Source of the DNA: Hippopus hippopus
Lineage: Eukaryota; Mollusca; Bivalvia; Cardiida; Cardiidae
DNA length: 64,000 nucleotides
Direction: 5' to 3'
Assembly (NCBI GenBank): GCA_946811185.2
Contig: OX328099.1
Coordinates: 72,792,714-72,856,713, forward strand
Position numbers and translations under genes: made by a program. Numbering within the stretch: position 1 is the first letter of the stretch; every line of letters starts with the position of its first letter. Shown here in pieces: positions 10,343-21,584 of the stretch. The notes beneath the pieces were generated by a model. It worked only from the letters and a program-made list of their open reading frames with translations, was not told the DNA's origin and did not search any database.

Positions 10343-10589
10343 TGATAAATAAACAAATTTTCAATAGATCTATTCATTTGTTTGTGCTCTACTGGCATCA
10401 CCAAATAGCAAATGTTCGGTCATACAAAGAACTTTGTAACTTACTATGAAAAATGACAGTTCTTATGAAAAATGCTGTCAAAAGTCACAGTTCGTTTCTT
10501 GCTGGAAACTTTTTATGCCATACTGAAGTCAAGGTTCAGTACCTTGGAATGTAGACCAATTTCTTCTAGGGATAAATTGATTTTAAGTG

Positions 10590-10800
10590 AAATTCTAAGT
10601 TGAAAAAGGGGCATAACTGTGTCAAAAATATTTTTACGGTTACCTGCCCCGTTGTATGCATTCCCCTTCAGACAGTTAGTCCAAGTTTGAAGTAGATGTC
10701 ATCGGTAATGAATATGATGAGATATGTCAATAATTTTGCACCGTGAGACAGGGCTATGTCATTATCTCAATGTTTTTTGTGTAAACAGCTGAGCAAAAAA
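10590..10800 (+). repeat. Dispersed repeat G, copy 1
   Basis: Shares AAAAGGGGCATAACTGTGTC, GGTTACCTGCCCC, CCAAGTTTGAAGTA and GACAGGGCTATG with copies near 48960, 55735, 57770 and 58705. No ends defined; class unknown. Confidence 0.65.
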
Positions 10801-11365
10801 TTTTTTCATTATAATGATACTGAAAACATAATATATGAAGGTTAATTATTACCTTGCCATGAAGAGCCAGTACAGCAATTCAGGCCCCTAATGATCTCTT
10901 GGTTTTAACATGCTAGCTTTTAATTGTAAAACTGCATTATCTATTGAGGAAATGTACCATGTGTGAAGATCTATATCTACCATTATAAAGATATGATTTA
11001 CGGGTGGCAGAAAATTTAGATGAGGCAGGTGTCTTATAAACAGTCCACATGTCAAAAGTACTGAAGAAAACTCTCAAGATACAACCTTACAGCCAGAGAG
11101 AAAAATACTGCAAAGAACACAGAAGTATCAAGAATGAAATGCTTATACCTGTATCTGGAGTTATTTTGAGCCAATTTTTTTGGAGCTGGAAGACCAACCC
11201 AACATTTGTTTATCAGAGCAGTTGGCTCCAAATATGAGTATAGCATCAGAAACTTAACATCTCTACCTTGCAAACTATTTTCAGGCTATGCATAACCGTT
11301 TTCTATCTTTTTATAAAAGAAATGAACAGAGCAGGAAAATGATTCTACAGTCTGAGACAATTAAT
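10801..11365. other. No recognised feature
   Basis: AT-rich. No repeat seen elsewhere in the window. Confidence 0.45.
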
Positions 11366-11665
11366 TGATTGTATAGTGTTTAAGGCTTTTTCCAAAATTA
11401 TATCAGTTATATCACGGCAGCCAGTGCACCTATCCATACTTTCCTGGAATCTCTTTTTACCGGTACTCTGCACAATTTTCTTTCCAAGCCATTGGCTGCT
11501 TTTGTCAAGACAATAGTCAGCAGTGGGATAAGAATGAATCGTGTCGCAATGACTATCCTTACTTCTCGGAAAGAAATTGGCCGAGCCAGGGATCGAACCT
11601 ATGAACCCCTTCTCAAGTCCTGCATGCTACTGACTAAGCTACCCGGGCTTGGCTTGAGACAATCA
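11366..11665 (-). mobile_element. SINE-2, tRNA-headed, near full length
   Basis: The minus strand starts GCCCGGGTAGCTTAGTCAGT (A box) and AGGTTCGATCCCTGGC (B box). The body includes GAGGATAGTCATTGCGACA-like and CAGTGGCTTGG blocks and the tail is ATACAATCAAT. Six copies occur here. Confidence 0.85.
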
Positions 11666-11699
11666 AGGAAAAACTTTGTGGTAAGCGGAGGAACTATCT

Positions 11700-11901
11700 T
11701 TAACCCTTTACCAGACAACAAAATTTCAGACAAGTCCAAATTGAAAGCCTTTGCTGACAACCAATTGAAATATGGCTCAAATGATGTAATCTGATTTTGG
11801 AAGGGTAGAAAACATTGTGGGAAAAAGAGAAAATGCTGGTTACCAGCATTTTCTCCTTTTCTCACAATGTTTTCGAAAGGCTTTTTGTGGTAAAGGCTTA
11901 A
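11700..11901 (+). mobile_element. TH13, right part shortened
   Basis: Good left end and hairpin. About 25 bp is missing between AAAGGCTTTTTGTGG and the terminal TAAAGGCTTAA. Confidence 0.85.
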
Positions 11902-12242
11902 TTTCCTATTAGTTTCTGTCATACGACTTTCAAATTATTTCCCACAAGATGAAAGTGAGAAAATAACATGTTAAAACATGGAGAAAGGTTAATCTATAAA
12001 TGAATTTACATAATTCTACATATTTTGCCATCAGATAAAAAGTTTCAATTGCAATTCTGTCAAGATTTATCTTCTTTATCATCTTGGGTGAATTTTATAG
12101 CAGATTTAGTCCTTAGACTGCAAAGTAAATAAAGTCAAAATTTGTCGTCGCAAAAAAAAAAAAAGACAATTAATAGGCGTTTCAAGGCTGGTACCAACCA
12201 GCATGATGAGCAGTGTACAACACAGGTTTGACAACACATTTT

Positions 12243-12300
12243 GAGCAGTATGATCTTGATCTACACTGACCATAAGAGCAACTGTAAATTATTCTCTACA
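12243..12300 (-). mobile_element. CH fragment
   Basis: Single hairpin arm, GTATGATCTTGATCTACACTG. Confidence 0.45.
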
Positions 12301-12317
12301 GATTCACAATACAAGAG

Positions 12318-12545
12318 ATAACTCTTTACTGCACAATGCCGACTTTTAACAACCCTCTGAAAGAAGCCTATTGAAAATATTGTGGGAAAAAGAGAAAATG
12401 CTGGTAACCAGCATTTTCTCTTTTTCTCACAATGTTTTCTACCCCATCACAGAAAAATTGCACCATTTGAGCAACACTGAAATTGTCGTCTGCAATTGCT
12501 TTCAATTTGGACAAGGCTAAAATTTTGTTGTTTAGTAAAGGGTAT
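12318..12545 (-). mobile_element. TH14, intact
   Basis: 228 bp. The stem carries matched changes: AAAAAGAG on the left and CTCTTTTT on the right, against AAAAGGAG/CTCCTTTT usually. Confidence 0.86.
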
Positions 12546-12639
12546 AGAGAACATTATTTTGTTCATTATATCATTTTCCTATATCATTTAAAACTTACCC
12601 AATCTTCTCATACAATTTTCTACATGCCTTAATGTCACA

Positions 12640-12845
12640 GTTTTTGAAAACATTGTGGGACAAAAAAGTGAATGCTTTTCATACACAAAGCTCAAAATGT
12701 GGGCATTACTTTTAATTCAAACAAAAAGATTGTGGAAAAAGCAAAGAAAACCTACCTATTAGCATTTTCTCAATTTCCCACAGTGCATTTGAAAGGTTCC
12801 TCCCCCTGGGTTGTTAAAAGTCACTAGACATTTTAATTAAGGACT
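12640..12845 (+). mobile_element. TH15, degenerate pieces
   Basis: TTTTTGAAAACATTGTGGGA at 12640, then ATTAGCATTTTCTCAATTTCC and a right part with CTGGGTTGTTAAAA; the ends are decayed. Confidence 0.5.
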
Positions 12846-12848
12846 ATG

Positions 12849-13062
12849 TTAAACCCTAAAAGTGCCTTTCACAACTACAGTTGCTGTTACGGCCAATGTA
12901 GATCAAGATAAGACTGCACAAAATGTGCAATCTGATCTTCAATCTACACTGTCCACTAAGCTTACATGGTACAGACAAAAGCATCATCAAATCACACTTA
13001 TTTGAGTCTTGTTTCTAGACTGAATATGTCCGCTGGGTTTACTCGGCACTCTAGGTGGTTAG
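12849..13062 (+). mobile_element. CH type-2 MITE, full length
   Basis: Starts TTAAACCCTAAAAGTGCC and ends GGCACTCTAGGTGGTTAG, imperfect inverted ends. The core hairpin holds AAGACTGCACAAAATGTGCA. Type 2 shares the core with CH1 but has different flanks. Confidence 0.8.
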
Positions 13063-13194
13063 TTATGCTAATAGTGAAATGAGTAGTTTATATAGATACT
13101 AACTTCTTCTTTGGCAAAGAAATAAAAGCACAGGATTTGTATTTCAAAGGTTCTGGGCATGATTATCTGCTTGTGTTACTCATCACATATGGCC

Positions 13195-13397
13195 GATTGA
13201 TTGATTGAGTTGTTAAACACCATGTTAACAGCTTAGGTCATATCATGGTAGTCAGTGCACCTATGCATGTTTTTCCTGGCTTTCTCACACAAGTACTGAC
13301 ACAACTTTTTTTTTCCAACTCACTGACTACTTTCTCACATGTATCAGAGATGAGAGGTGAAAAATCCCTTGAAAGAAAGCTTGCATCAACCAGTATC
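13195..13397 (-). mobile_element. SINE-1, head lost at a TH junction
   Basis: Tail GATTGATTGATTGAG and full body. The tRNA head is replaced by TH16 sequence from 13402. Confidence 0.75.
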
Positions 13398-13401
13398 GTT
13401 T

Positions 13402-13534
13402 TAGGAAGGGTAGAAAACATTCTGGTTAAAGGAGAAAATGCTGGTTACCAGCATTTTCTCCTTTTCCCATAATGTTTTCAAATGGCTTCTTTCTCAGGGT
13501 TGTTAAAACTAGGGATTGTGTGATAAACGGTTAA
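13402..13534 (+). mobile_element. TH16, right part only
   Basis: From GGAAGGGTAGAAAAC through a full hairpin to GATAAACGGTTAA. The left third is absent beside the SINE. Confidence 0.82.
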
Positions 13535-13784
13535 ATGACTTTCTAAAATGTCACCCATTCTCTGCTAAGTAATGCAAGTCTCTGTACATTTCTCTCTGGT
13601 TACTGTATGCACAAATAACTCCTAAATCTTAGGAAAGCATCACTGCAAAGACTTGATATTTTTAACAGAACTGTTATGCCAGGCCATACATTATGTGTTG
13701 ATGGGTACAGACCTCAATTATTCAAAATGCTCATTTTTCCCCCCTAAAAATCTGGCTGTATGCAAGATGTAGTTCAACTTCAAA

Positions 13785-13970
13785 CCAATCTTGCCCTGAG
13801 AAAGAATTCTTTCCAAAACATTGTTGTTACCAGCTTTCTTTCCTTTTTCCTGAAATATTTTTTACCCTATCAAAAACAACTTCCGCATGTTTCAGCCACA
13901 TCTAATTTGTTTTTTTGCAAATGCTTTGTGTTTAGAAAAGTCTAAAATTTTTTTGTATGGTATAGAGGAT
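13785..13970 (-). mobile_element. TH17, diverged
   Basis: One hairpin arm is nearly gone (ACATTGTTGTTACCAGC). Retains TTGCAAATGCTTTG and AAAGTCTAAAATTTT. Confidence 0.7.
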
Positions 13971-13983
13971 ATTTGTTTTTTAC

Positions 13984-14080
13984 GGTGAAAGATCGAAATT
14001 TATTTCATCGAGTGAACATCACTGGTAATATTTTCACAAGTGGTGCAGCCACGAGATGAAATAAATTTCGATCTTTCACC
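13984..14080. repeat. Hairpin with 26-bp perfect arms
   Basis: GGTGAAAGATCGAAATTT... at 13984-14009 is exactly complementary to 14055-14080; the loop is ~45 bp. It does not belong to TH, CH or FB families. A second inverted pair (TTATTTCATGCTTT at 14101 and its complement at 14420) lies just outside. Confidence 0.85.
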
Positions 14081-14110
14081 AAAAAAATCAATTATTCTAT
14101 TTATTTCATG

Positions 14111-14750
14111 CTTTTAACCCTTTCTGGGGAGAAACTTAATCAAAATCCAGTACAGTTCTTTTCAGTTATTCCCCGTGGCGTACCCCCTCCGCATAGCAAC
14201 GCATTACAGTATTATATCAAGCGCGATAAATGTAAGGTTAATTACGTCACATTTTCATCTGGTTGTGAGGCACGCGCATTTTACCTAAGTAACTAGTGCA
14301 CGGGAACAACTGTTTCTGCCTTCAATTGAAGAATTAGAATATAAAAATCGGTATTTTCACTGGTCGTAACCATGGAATATCAAAAAATATTTCACTGATG
14401 TTTCTCGATAACCTACCGGAAAGCATGAAATAAAAAGGGTTATTCATTTCAAAACGCATTTTGACAAGATTCACTTACAGGTTTGGGGAATAAAATGTCA
14501 AGCAAACATTTTTTTATCAAAATTTTATTCGTAAAAGCAGTAAGTAAAGTGCAATCCATATAGTATTGAATGAGCAAAAGTATTCGCTAGCAAATTGATT
14601 CATTCATTACGTCAGTAAGACAGTTGGTTGAAAATAGTCTGTCAGCAGGTGCACACTTGGCAGTCACGTGACCAACTGACGGATAACGAAAAAAAAATAG
14701 GCACCCTGTTATCGGGTCGAAGTTATAGGTGACAGGATAAGCAATACTTC
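14111..14750. other. Unassigned stretch
   Basis: Slightly less AT-rich than the surroundings, with no confirmed exon. It may be the interior of an element delimited by the inverted pair at 14101 and 14420. Confidence 0.35.
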
Positions 14751-14943
14751 TTTACCTGGTTGAAGCAAACTTTTTTTCTGACAATTTTTTTGCTTCTCAT
14801 CTCTGATGCATGTGAGAAAAGTAGTGACTTGGAAAGAAAGTTGTGTCAGTACTCGTGTGAAAAAGACAGGAAACACATGTGTAAGCACCCTGACTGCCGT
14901 GACATGACCTAAGCTGTTAAAATGGCGCTAAACTAAAATATTA
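14751..14943 (+). mobile_element. SINE-1 body, head truncated
   Basis: Starts TACCTGGTTGAAGCAAAC and runs to the ATGACCTAAGCTGTTAAAATGG 3' part. Confidence 0.75.
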
Positions 14944-14988
14944 ACAAACTATTTATACTGTAACAGAAAACACCAAATAATAATCTAA

Positions 14989-15152
14989 TTAACCATTAGG
15001 CTGCTGAGCACAAAACGTGCAGTCTGATCTTGATCTATACTGTCCGATAAGGTCATAAATTCCACCCAAATTTACCTTTGAAATAGCAAAATTTGGGTTT
15101 TTACTATTAGCTTAAGATTTTCGTTTCGCTTACTTAGCAGAATCAGGCTTAA
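14989..15152 (+). mobile_element. CH copy lacking one hairpin arm
   Basis: TTAACCATTAGGCTGCTGAGC, then only the ACGTGCAGTCTGATC arm; the right half is complete to TTAGCAGAATCAGGCTTAA. Confidence 0.8.
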
Positions 15153-15902
15153 CAGAATACAGAATTTCTGTATTCAAAATCTTCAAAGGATTTTCTGGCC
15201 ACTGGTGTCTGTGAATTCCACAGAATAATATGTAACTGGTACTTGTCAAAACAAAAGAGAAATCTAGCCACAAGATGCTACCCTTTTTTCCCCAAAAGTC
15301 TGACTTTAAAAGTGAGCTAACAGTCAAAATAAATACATTTGAAATGAGAATAATAGGTTATATTAATGCTATACTTAGAGATGTTTTTTCAGTGGAGGAG
15401 CATAACTTTGTTGAATATAAATTGCTCTTTGTTGTTAATATTTTGAGAGTTTCTACATGCTAACGATGGGAAAATCCCAAACTGACAAGGGAGAGCTATA
15501 TCTAGAACATTCTTCAAACTTCTAGACTGCTGTGCGTCTCTCAGAAAGGTTTGTTTGAGTTACAAATTTATCTAGTTAACAAAGAAAACAATCGGAAAAA
15601 TAATCTACCATCTTTATTGTAGCACAAACTTTAATACTCTGCAAGTAAACATAGACATCTGACATCATAGCATGTGTAACTGCAATAATCTTAACCTATA
15701 GCAGTTCACATTCTTGAATTTAGTGTTCAAAAATGCACACAACACTGACTTAGAAATTTTGTTGAAACAAAAAACTTTTGAAAGACTTATTCAATTTTGC
15801 ATCAAGTTTTCTCATTTAAAGTAGTGATTTAGACAGCAAAGAATTCAAAAACAGTTCACAAAGAATCGATGATTAAATTTGCTTTCATTTATCATTGCCA
15901 CT
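15153..15902. other. No recognised feature
   Basis: Unique AT-rich sequence with stops in all frames. Confidence 0.45.
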
Positions 15903-16105
15903 GGTTGTCTATTTGGGCGACACCCCTAAGACTAAGTTTTGTTGGGGGGGGGGGGTAGTGCAAGATACAGGACAAACCCATCGTAAGTTACGCCTGGTTC
16001 TTTAACATGCTAGGTGTATAGCACCATCACATAGCACCTCACTTTAACCCCTCATCTAAAAGACTATTAGTAATTTTAGAGGGGCAAATAGTAGAAAAAG
16101 TAGTA
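15903..16105 (+). repeat. Dispersed repeat J, copy 1
   Basis: GTGCAAGATACAGGACAAAC, GTAAGTTACGCC and GGTTCTTTAACATGC recur at 30840-31062. Contains a ~12-nt G run. Confidence 0.65.
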
Positions 16106-17131
16106 CATTGTCCAAGCTTTTGGACTCATATCATTTTCTAAAGTCAACTGCTGGAAGCTAGCTACGGACATTCTGTAAGCTAGAAAAGCTTCTATACAAC
16201 TTGTTGAAACAACTGAAATGTTTACATGCTAAAATGAAAGGTTTCCTAGCAGTTTGAATTATCCTGTACACCAGCAATTTAACAAAGGTCATGGAATTTG
16301 GCTGATTCAAGTAATTCGGAAAAATTGGCAACCAAAATATAACACAGTAGGTCGAGTTATTTATGCAAATATTTATATGATGCTGCCGGAGTTGAAAGAG
16401 TTCAACATGTTAACATGAAAGAAAGGAAACATTCACCAAAACTAATTATGGCATTTCTTGCTACCTGGCACAGTATTGTGCTCCATGACCTATGGATGGT
16501 CTACAAGCACAATGACATTGTGCTTGCTGATCTTTGACCTGCACTGTCGGCTACTGTGACACAATTTGGCTTTAGTCTTTGTCCTACTTTTCTATCCAAT
16601 CAGAAGGCTCATATTTGAAAATTTTTGACCGTCTATTTTCTATAAACTACCCAACGCAGGTTTATTTTGATCATTAATCCATTTAAATGTCGCAATTTAT
16701 CTGGATTTACTGCGCATGCATACATAAACCCTACCCCCTCATTAATATTCAACAATTACTTAAATTAGCACATGCCAAGTACTTACGCTGTTGATAGAAG
16801 AAAAATGGTAAAACAGAAAAAAAATTGTGTAATAAAAGCCAATCAATCTATAAGGTCAGTTTTCTGCTAAAACATAGCATCTGCAGCTTGAAACAAGCTG
16901 TAGTTACGAGGTTTTAGAAGTAAATCGCCGATGTGTTGAAATTTAAAGAAAAATTAATGCTGTAGTAAATCAGTAGAAATTTCCATAAGTTGAGTAGTCG
17001 TTACTTCCTCAAAATCTTGTCAAAAAGACCGTCGAAATCGCCTTAAAACTTAAATTCTGCCATATTTGACATTGTTTAACACTGGCGATAGTCAAGTGTG
17101 TACTGGAAAAGATGCTGATCATAAAAGTACA
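16106..17131. other. Largely unique stretch; CH scrap at 16497-16560
   Basis: No coding signal. 16497-16560 has a TGATCTTTGACCTGCACTGTC arm like CH. Confidence 0.4.
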
Positions 17132-17359
17132 TTAACCCTTTCCTGTACGACAAATTTTAGACCATTCCAAATTGAAAGCGTTTGCAGATGACAAATTTTG
17201 GAAGTGGAATAAATGAAGTTGAGTTTTGTGATGGGTAGAAAACATTGTAGGAATAGGAGAAAATGCTGGTAACCAGCATTTTCTCCTTTTCCAACAATGT
17301 TTGCAGCAACCTTCCTTCCCAGGGTCGTTAAAACCTGGGATTGTTTGGTAAAGGGTTAA
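17132..17359 (+). mobile_element. TH18, intact, centre flipped
   Basis: 228 bp, forward by its ends, but the centre reads GGTAACC, the form normal for inverted copies. Confidence 0.87.
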
Positions 17360-17573
17360 ATATCACATGGTCATGTAGAGTTGTTTAGCCCCGATATTCA
17401 TGTGGAAATTACGTCATTTTTTAGCAATGATGCAATTAGGACATTTCCTTGTCAATGAGTAAATCAGCCAACTCCATATATGGGTAAAAGGGCGTTTCTT
17501 TGTGAATAGTGGATTCCGTGTATGGCACATTATTTTAGCAATGATGTAATGTGGGCGGAAAAAGATTAAGTCA

Positions 17574-17684
17574 GTTAAACGCTAAGAAGTTCAAAATTAA
17601 ACGATTTAAACAGCCACAGTCGGTCGCTACGCTCCCTCCTTTTGGCTGTTTAAATCGTTTAATTTTGACTTCTTAGCGTTTAAC
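17574..17684. repeat. Long hairpin with 42-bp arms
   Basis: GTTAAACGCTAAGAAGTT at 17574 pairs with 17643-17684 apart from one extra T. The loop (17617-17642) is CAGTCGGTCGCTACGCTCCC plus six bases. Not related to the other foldback families here. Confidence 0.88.
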
Positions 17685-17749
17685 TATTACATAAAGCAGC
17701 CCAGACATAAATACTGTTTGGCCTATTTATCGCGACTAAAATGTTTCAT

Positions 17750-18120
17750 GTACTTCATTCAGTGCTTAGAGTTAATCTTTTGATTTCAAATCTATCTTAA
17801 CAATAACTCTTTACCAAACGACAAAATTTCAGTCTGGACCAAACTGAAAGCATTTTCAGACAACATATTTAATGTAGCTGAAATGATTTCTGTCTTTGAT
17901 AGGGTGGAAAACATTGTGAGAAAAGGAAAATATGCTTGTTACCAGGATTTTTTCCTTTCCAACTGTGTTTTAAAAAGTGTTCTCTGTCAGGGTAGTTAAA
18001 ACTTGGGACTGTGTCATAAAGTGCTAAATAGATACGGCTAAGCCTGTTTTTCCGGACTTTTCCCGATTCATGTATCTCATTAGGTGCTCAAAGAGTAAAT
18101 CTTTTGATTTCAAATCTTTC
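17750..18120 (+). repeat. ~50-bp direct repeat flanking TH19
   Basis: CATGTACTTCATTCAGTGCT...TTTTGATTTCAAATCT at ~17750-17800 recurs at ~18069-18120, with TH19 between. Confidence 0.65.
17803..18027 (+). mobile_element. TH19
   Basis: Ends partly decayed (ATAACTCTTTACCAAACG; GTGCTAA). The hairpin is imperfect, GCTTGTTACCAGG. Confidence 0.8.
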
Positions 18121-18320
18121 GTGACATTAAGCCTTGTGAAAGCTCGATTCTTGATACAATGTGAAAAGTTTGGGTGGGAAGAGCAATCTGCAGGTCAGAT
18201 AGGTAATCTGAAAGAAAACAGGGGGCCAACACCATTGCTGTCAGTCACAATAATGGAACCAGTAATGAATACCCCTAAACTTCATCACCTTCCAGACATT
18301 TCAACTCATTCTGATTGCTT

Positions 18321-18550
18321 AAACCCTTTACCCACCAATTCTCTAATTCTACGGTCATTAACCTTCAAGGCACTGAACAAACCAAACTTACATTGGTAGC
18401 TTCAAATATTTTAGAAAAAGGAAAACTGCTGGTATTCATCAGTTTCTCCATTTCAGTGTTTTCTACCCTTTTGAAGACAAATCCAGTAATTCGAGACACA
18501 CTCAATTTGTTCTCTGCAAACATATGCAATAATAATTGGTATAATGTTTA
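18321..18550 (-). mobile_element. TH20, diverged
   Basis: CTTAAACCCTTTACCCACC start; arms decayed to CTGCTGGTATTCATCAG. Confidence 0.6.
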
Positions 18551-18581
18551 GTAATTTGGAACAAGAAGTAAAGCATGTCGC

Positions 18582-18804
18582 TTAACCCTTTATCACACAA
18601 ACCTGTTTCTTAATGACCCTGAGGTAGAAAGCTTTTGTAAATGTGAGAAAAGGAGAAAGTGCTGGTAGGCAGCATTTTGTTGTATTCATAATGTTTTCTA
18701 CCCTATCAAGGACTAATTTTGTCATTTGAACCATCTTAAATTTCTCGCCTGCAAATGCTTTCAATTTGGACTAGTCTAATTTTCATTGTATGGTAAAGAC
18801 TTAA
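18582..18804 (-). mobile_element. TH21
   Basis: TTAACCCTTTATCACAC to GTATGGTAAAGACTTAA; the right hairpin arm is diverged. Confidence 0.82.
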
Positions 18805-19199
18805 CCTGCACTCACTTTTTACCTTTTGAACTGCAAGATGACTGAAAAGCATTAAAAGTAAAAGATTTATTTCAGAAGCTCTTCTTGTTAAAGTTAATTA
18901 CCTATTCATCAGATAAAATGGGTAAAAGACAGGTGACCCCCATGAAGTCCCTTGACTAGATCCATTATCAGCAAAGCTGCTAGCCCCTTATCTGACCCTC
19001 TATCAGTTCAGATTAGCCATTTTTTGAAACCATAGCTTCTGAGAAGTTACAATTCCTGGTAGATACTATCTATGTTTATAATGATGTGTATATTGTCTAC
19101 CATCTTTTTTCTTTCAGCTCCACTGGCTCCACAGGCAACTTTAGCCCTATAGTCTTTTAGCCTGATTGATTGATTGATTGTATGGGAAATGCACATCAT
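18805..19199. other. No confirmed feature
   Basis: A good-looking acceptor (TTTTTTCTTTCAG, ending ~19117) is followed by a short open frame only; an ATTG microsatellite lies at ~19164-19180. Confidence 0.35.
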
Positions 19200-19367
19200 T
19201 TAACTCTTTACCAAACAAACCAAATTTGGACTCCACCAAACTTAGAGCTTTCGCAGGCGACAAGTTGAATGCAGCTCAAATGATGGTTTCTGTCTTGACA
19301 GGATAGAAAAGATTGTGGTAAAAGGACAAAATGCTGGTTACTAGCATTTTCTCCTTTTCCCACAATG
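19200..19367 (+). mobile_element. TH22, right end replaced
   Basis: Left half and hairpin are complete. It runs directly into an inverted copy after CCACAATGTTT. Confidence 0.8.
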
Positions 19368-19510
19368 TTTAGCACTTTACAGAACAATCCTAACTTGAAA
19401 CAACCCTGAGGAAAAAGGCTTAAAAAAACATTTTGGGAAAAGGAGTAAATGCTGGTAACAAACTTTTTTTCCGACAATGTTTTTTATCCTTTCAGAGACA
19501 AATCCACCAT
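19368..19510 (-). mobile_element. TH23, partial
   Basis: AGCACTTTACAGAACAATCC start and one hairpin arm; lost after the ACAAATCCACCA block, where TH24 begins. Confidence 0.72.
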
Positions 19511-19787
19511 TTAACCCTGTCCCACACAACAAATTTAAGATTCCCTTTGACTCAGAAAAATCTGCGGTTGACAAATTTGTACAGATGAGACTGAGCTCTA
19601 CAATAGGGTAGAAAACATCGTGGGAAAAGAAGAAAATGCTAGTCACTAGCATTTTTTTTCCTTTTCCCACAATGTTTTCTAACCTTACAGAAACAAGTCT
19701 AATCATTTAAGCCACTTTTACTTTGTCGTCTGCAAATCTTTTCAATTTGCACAAGTCTAAAACATTGTCATTGTGGTAAGGAGTTAA
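19511..19787. mobile_element. TH24, element with two left ends
   Basis: Begins with the family's left end (TTAACCCTGTCCCACACAAC, AGGGTAGAAAACATC) and, after the hairpin, ends with the same left part inverted (GTCTGCAAATC...GGTAAGGAGTTAA). So it is a ~277-bp near-symmetric form with no right-end sequence. Confidence 0.75.
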
Positions 19788-19789
19788 TT

Positions 19790-19811
19790 TTTTTTGGGGG
19801 GGGGGGGGGGG
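19790..19811. repeat. T/G homopolymer runs
   Basis: T run then a G run of about 17. Length may be unreliable. Confidence 0.7.
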
Positions 19812-19815
19812 CCCT

Positions 19816-20292
19816 ATAACTCCTTACCAAACAACAAATTTTGCTCTTGCTCAAATAGACAATTTTGCAGACGATGCATTCAATCTTACTCCAGTCACGA
19901 AATTCATCTTTATAGGATAGAAAACACTGTGGGGAAAAAGGAGAAAGTACTGATTACCAGCATTTTCTCCTTTTACCGCAAGACTCGTCTTTCTGAGGAC
20001 TGATGATGGTCATAGCGACAGGATTCATTCCTCTCTCACCACTGACCATTGTTTCGACAATGGTTACGTAAGAAAGCAGCCAGCGGCATGGAAAGAATAC
20101 TGTGTGAAGTACTGGTAAAAGAAACTCCAGGACAGCATGGGTAGGTGCACTGGCCACCGTGATATACAGGAAATAATGTTGAAAAGGGCATTAAACACTG
20201 TACAATCAATTAATCAAATTTTTCCCATAATGTTTCCAAAGGCCTTTTTTCTTAGGGTCCTTCAAAGTTTGGATTGTGTGGTAAAGGGTTAA
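19816..20292 (+). mobile_element. TH25 interrupted by SINE-2
   Basis: Left part and hairpin run to about 19985, and the right arm resumes at ~20218 (TTTTTCCCATAATGTTTCC) ending GTAAAGGGTTAA. Confidence 0.8.
19993..20218 (+). mobile_element. SINE-2 in TH25, head truncated
   Basis: Body from GAGGACTGATGATGGTCAT to tail CAATCAATTAATCAAA. Possible target duplication TTTTACCGCAA / TTTTCCCATAA from the hairpin arm. Confidence 0.75.
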
Positions 20293-20529
20293 AATCATTT
20301 CTATTATAAAATCTATGAAGAAGACACAGTATGATGTAAGCACAATCTTGACACATCTATTACAGGAAAGATTTTCAAATTATATTGGAAAACAAAGAAA
20401 TGGTCAGAAGAACAGTTAATTTACTGTCTTCATTTTGGCAATAATTTTTTTTTCACAAACTACAGAAAAAAATGGCACCGCTGAGTTGTTTCATGAAGTA
20501 ATAAGCAATATAACCCGATGCCATTTTTT

Positions 20530-20746
20530 AAAAACATTTTTCCAACAAATATTTTGACCTGTCCAAATTGAAAGTGTCTGCAGACGACAATTGAAATTTG
20601 GCTCAAATGATGGAATTTGTCTTTGATGTGGTAGAAAACATTGTGGGAAAAGAAGAAAATGCTGGTAATCAGCCTTTTCTCACAATGTTTTCAAAAGGCT
20701 TTTTTCTCAGGGTTGTTAAAACATGGGATTGTTTGGTAAAGGGTTA
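20530..20746 (+). mobile_element. TH26
   Basis: Left end decayed; hairpin shortened on the right arm (AATCAGCCTTTTCTCACAATG); right end intact. Confidence 0.8.
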
Positions 20747-20895
20747 AATGAATGTTGGGGTCTCTTTCTGAATTGTTCTGAAAATATGAAACAAATAAAT
20801 ATGAGCTTGCGGTAAAATTCGAGTAATACCTCATTCTTATTTTTTTTTATAAACTTCATGTAAGATGCATAAAGATCCTTCCTCTATTTTGTTTC

Positions 20896-21131
20896 TTAAG
20901 CTTTACCAAGCCTTTTTGTGTTTGGACAACTAAGAGTAAGAAGGATTTCCAAAACGTTGTGGGAAAAGGGAAAATGCTGGTACCAAGCAATATCTTTTTC
21001 CCCTTGTCCTACAAGATTTTCTAACCTTTCCACTGAAAAGTTACATCATTTGAGCCAAAATTAATTGATTGTCTGCAATAACATTCAATTTGGACATTAG
21101 TCTAAAATTCTGTTGTCTCTTAAAGAGTTAA
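20896..21131 (-). mobile_element. TH27, diverged
   Basis: TTAAGCTTTACCAAGCC start; arms partly decayed. Shares TTAA 21128-21131 with TH28. Confidence 0.72.
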
Positions 21132-21356
21132 CTTGTTACCACACAATCACAAGTTTTAACGACCCTGAAATAGAAGGCTTTTGAAAACATTGTGGGACAA
21201 GAAGAAAATGCTGGTAACCAGCATTTTCTTCTTGTCCCACAATGTTTTGTACCCTATCAAAGACAGAAATCATCATTTGAGCCACATTTAATTTGTTGCA
21301 TGTGAAAACTTTCAATTTGGTATAGTTAAAAAATTTTATGTTTGGTAAGGAGTTTA
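21128..21356 (-). mobile_element. TH28, covarying stem
   Basis: The stem (21183-21247) is perfect with two changes present in both arms: GGGACAAGAAG opposite CTTCTTGTCCC, against GGGAAAAGGAG/CTCCTTTTCCC in the type copy. Confidence 0.88.
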
Positions 21357-21584
21357 TCAAAAAGGCAGAAAATGACAAAGCAACAACCATAGTAACTCAG
21401 TGAAACATCATCAATTTGATTAAAGTCATAATAAAAGAATAAATCATGAGATCATTGTAGCAGAAAGAGAGCGTTTAGTTTGAGAAATTGTTCTTCTTGC
21501 GACATTGTTTTTAGAGGTTATCTTCTGCTGGCCAGTGAATTGAACTAGGAAGAGGCTTAGTTTGACTTTTCTCAACATAAATAT

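Noticed and set aside
19164..19180. SINE at the (ATTG)n tract
   Set aside because: Only the simple tract is present; no SINE body or head adjoins it.
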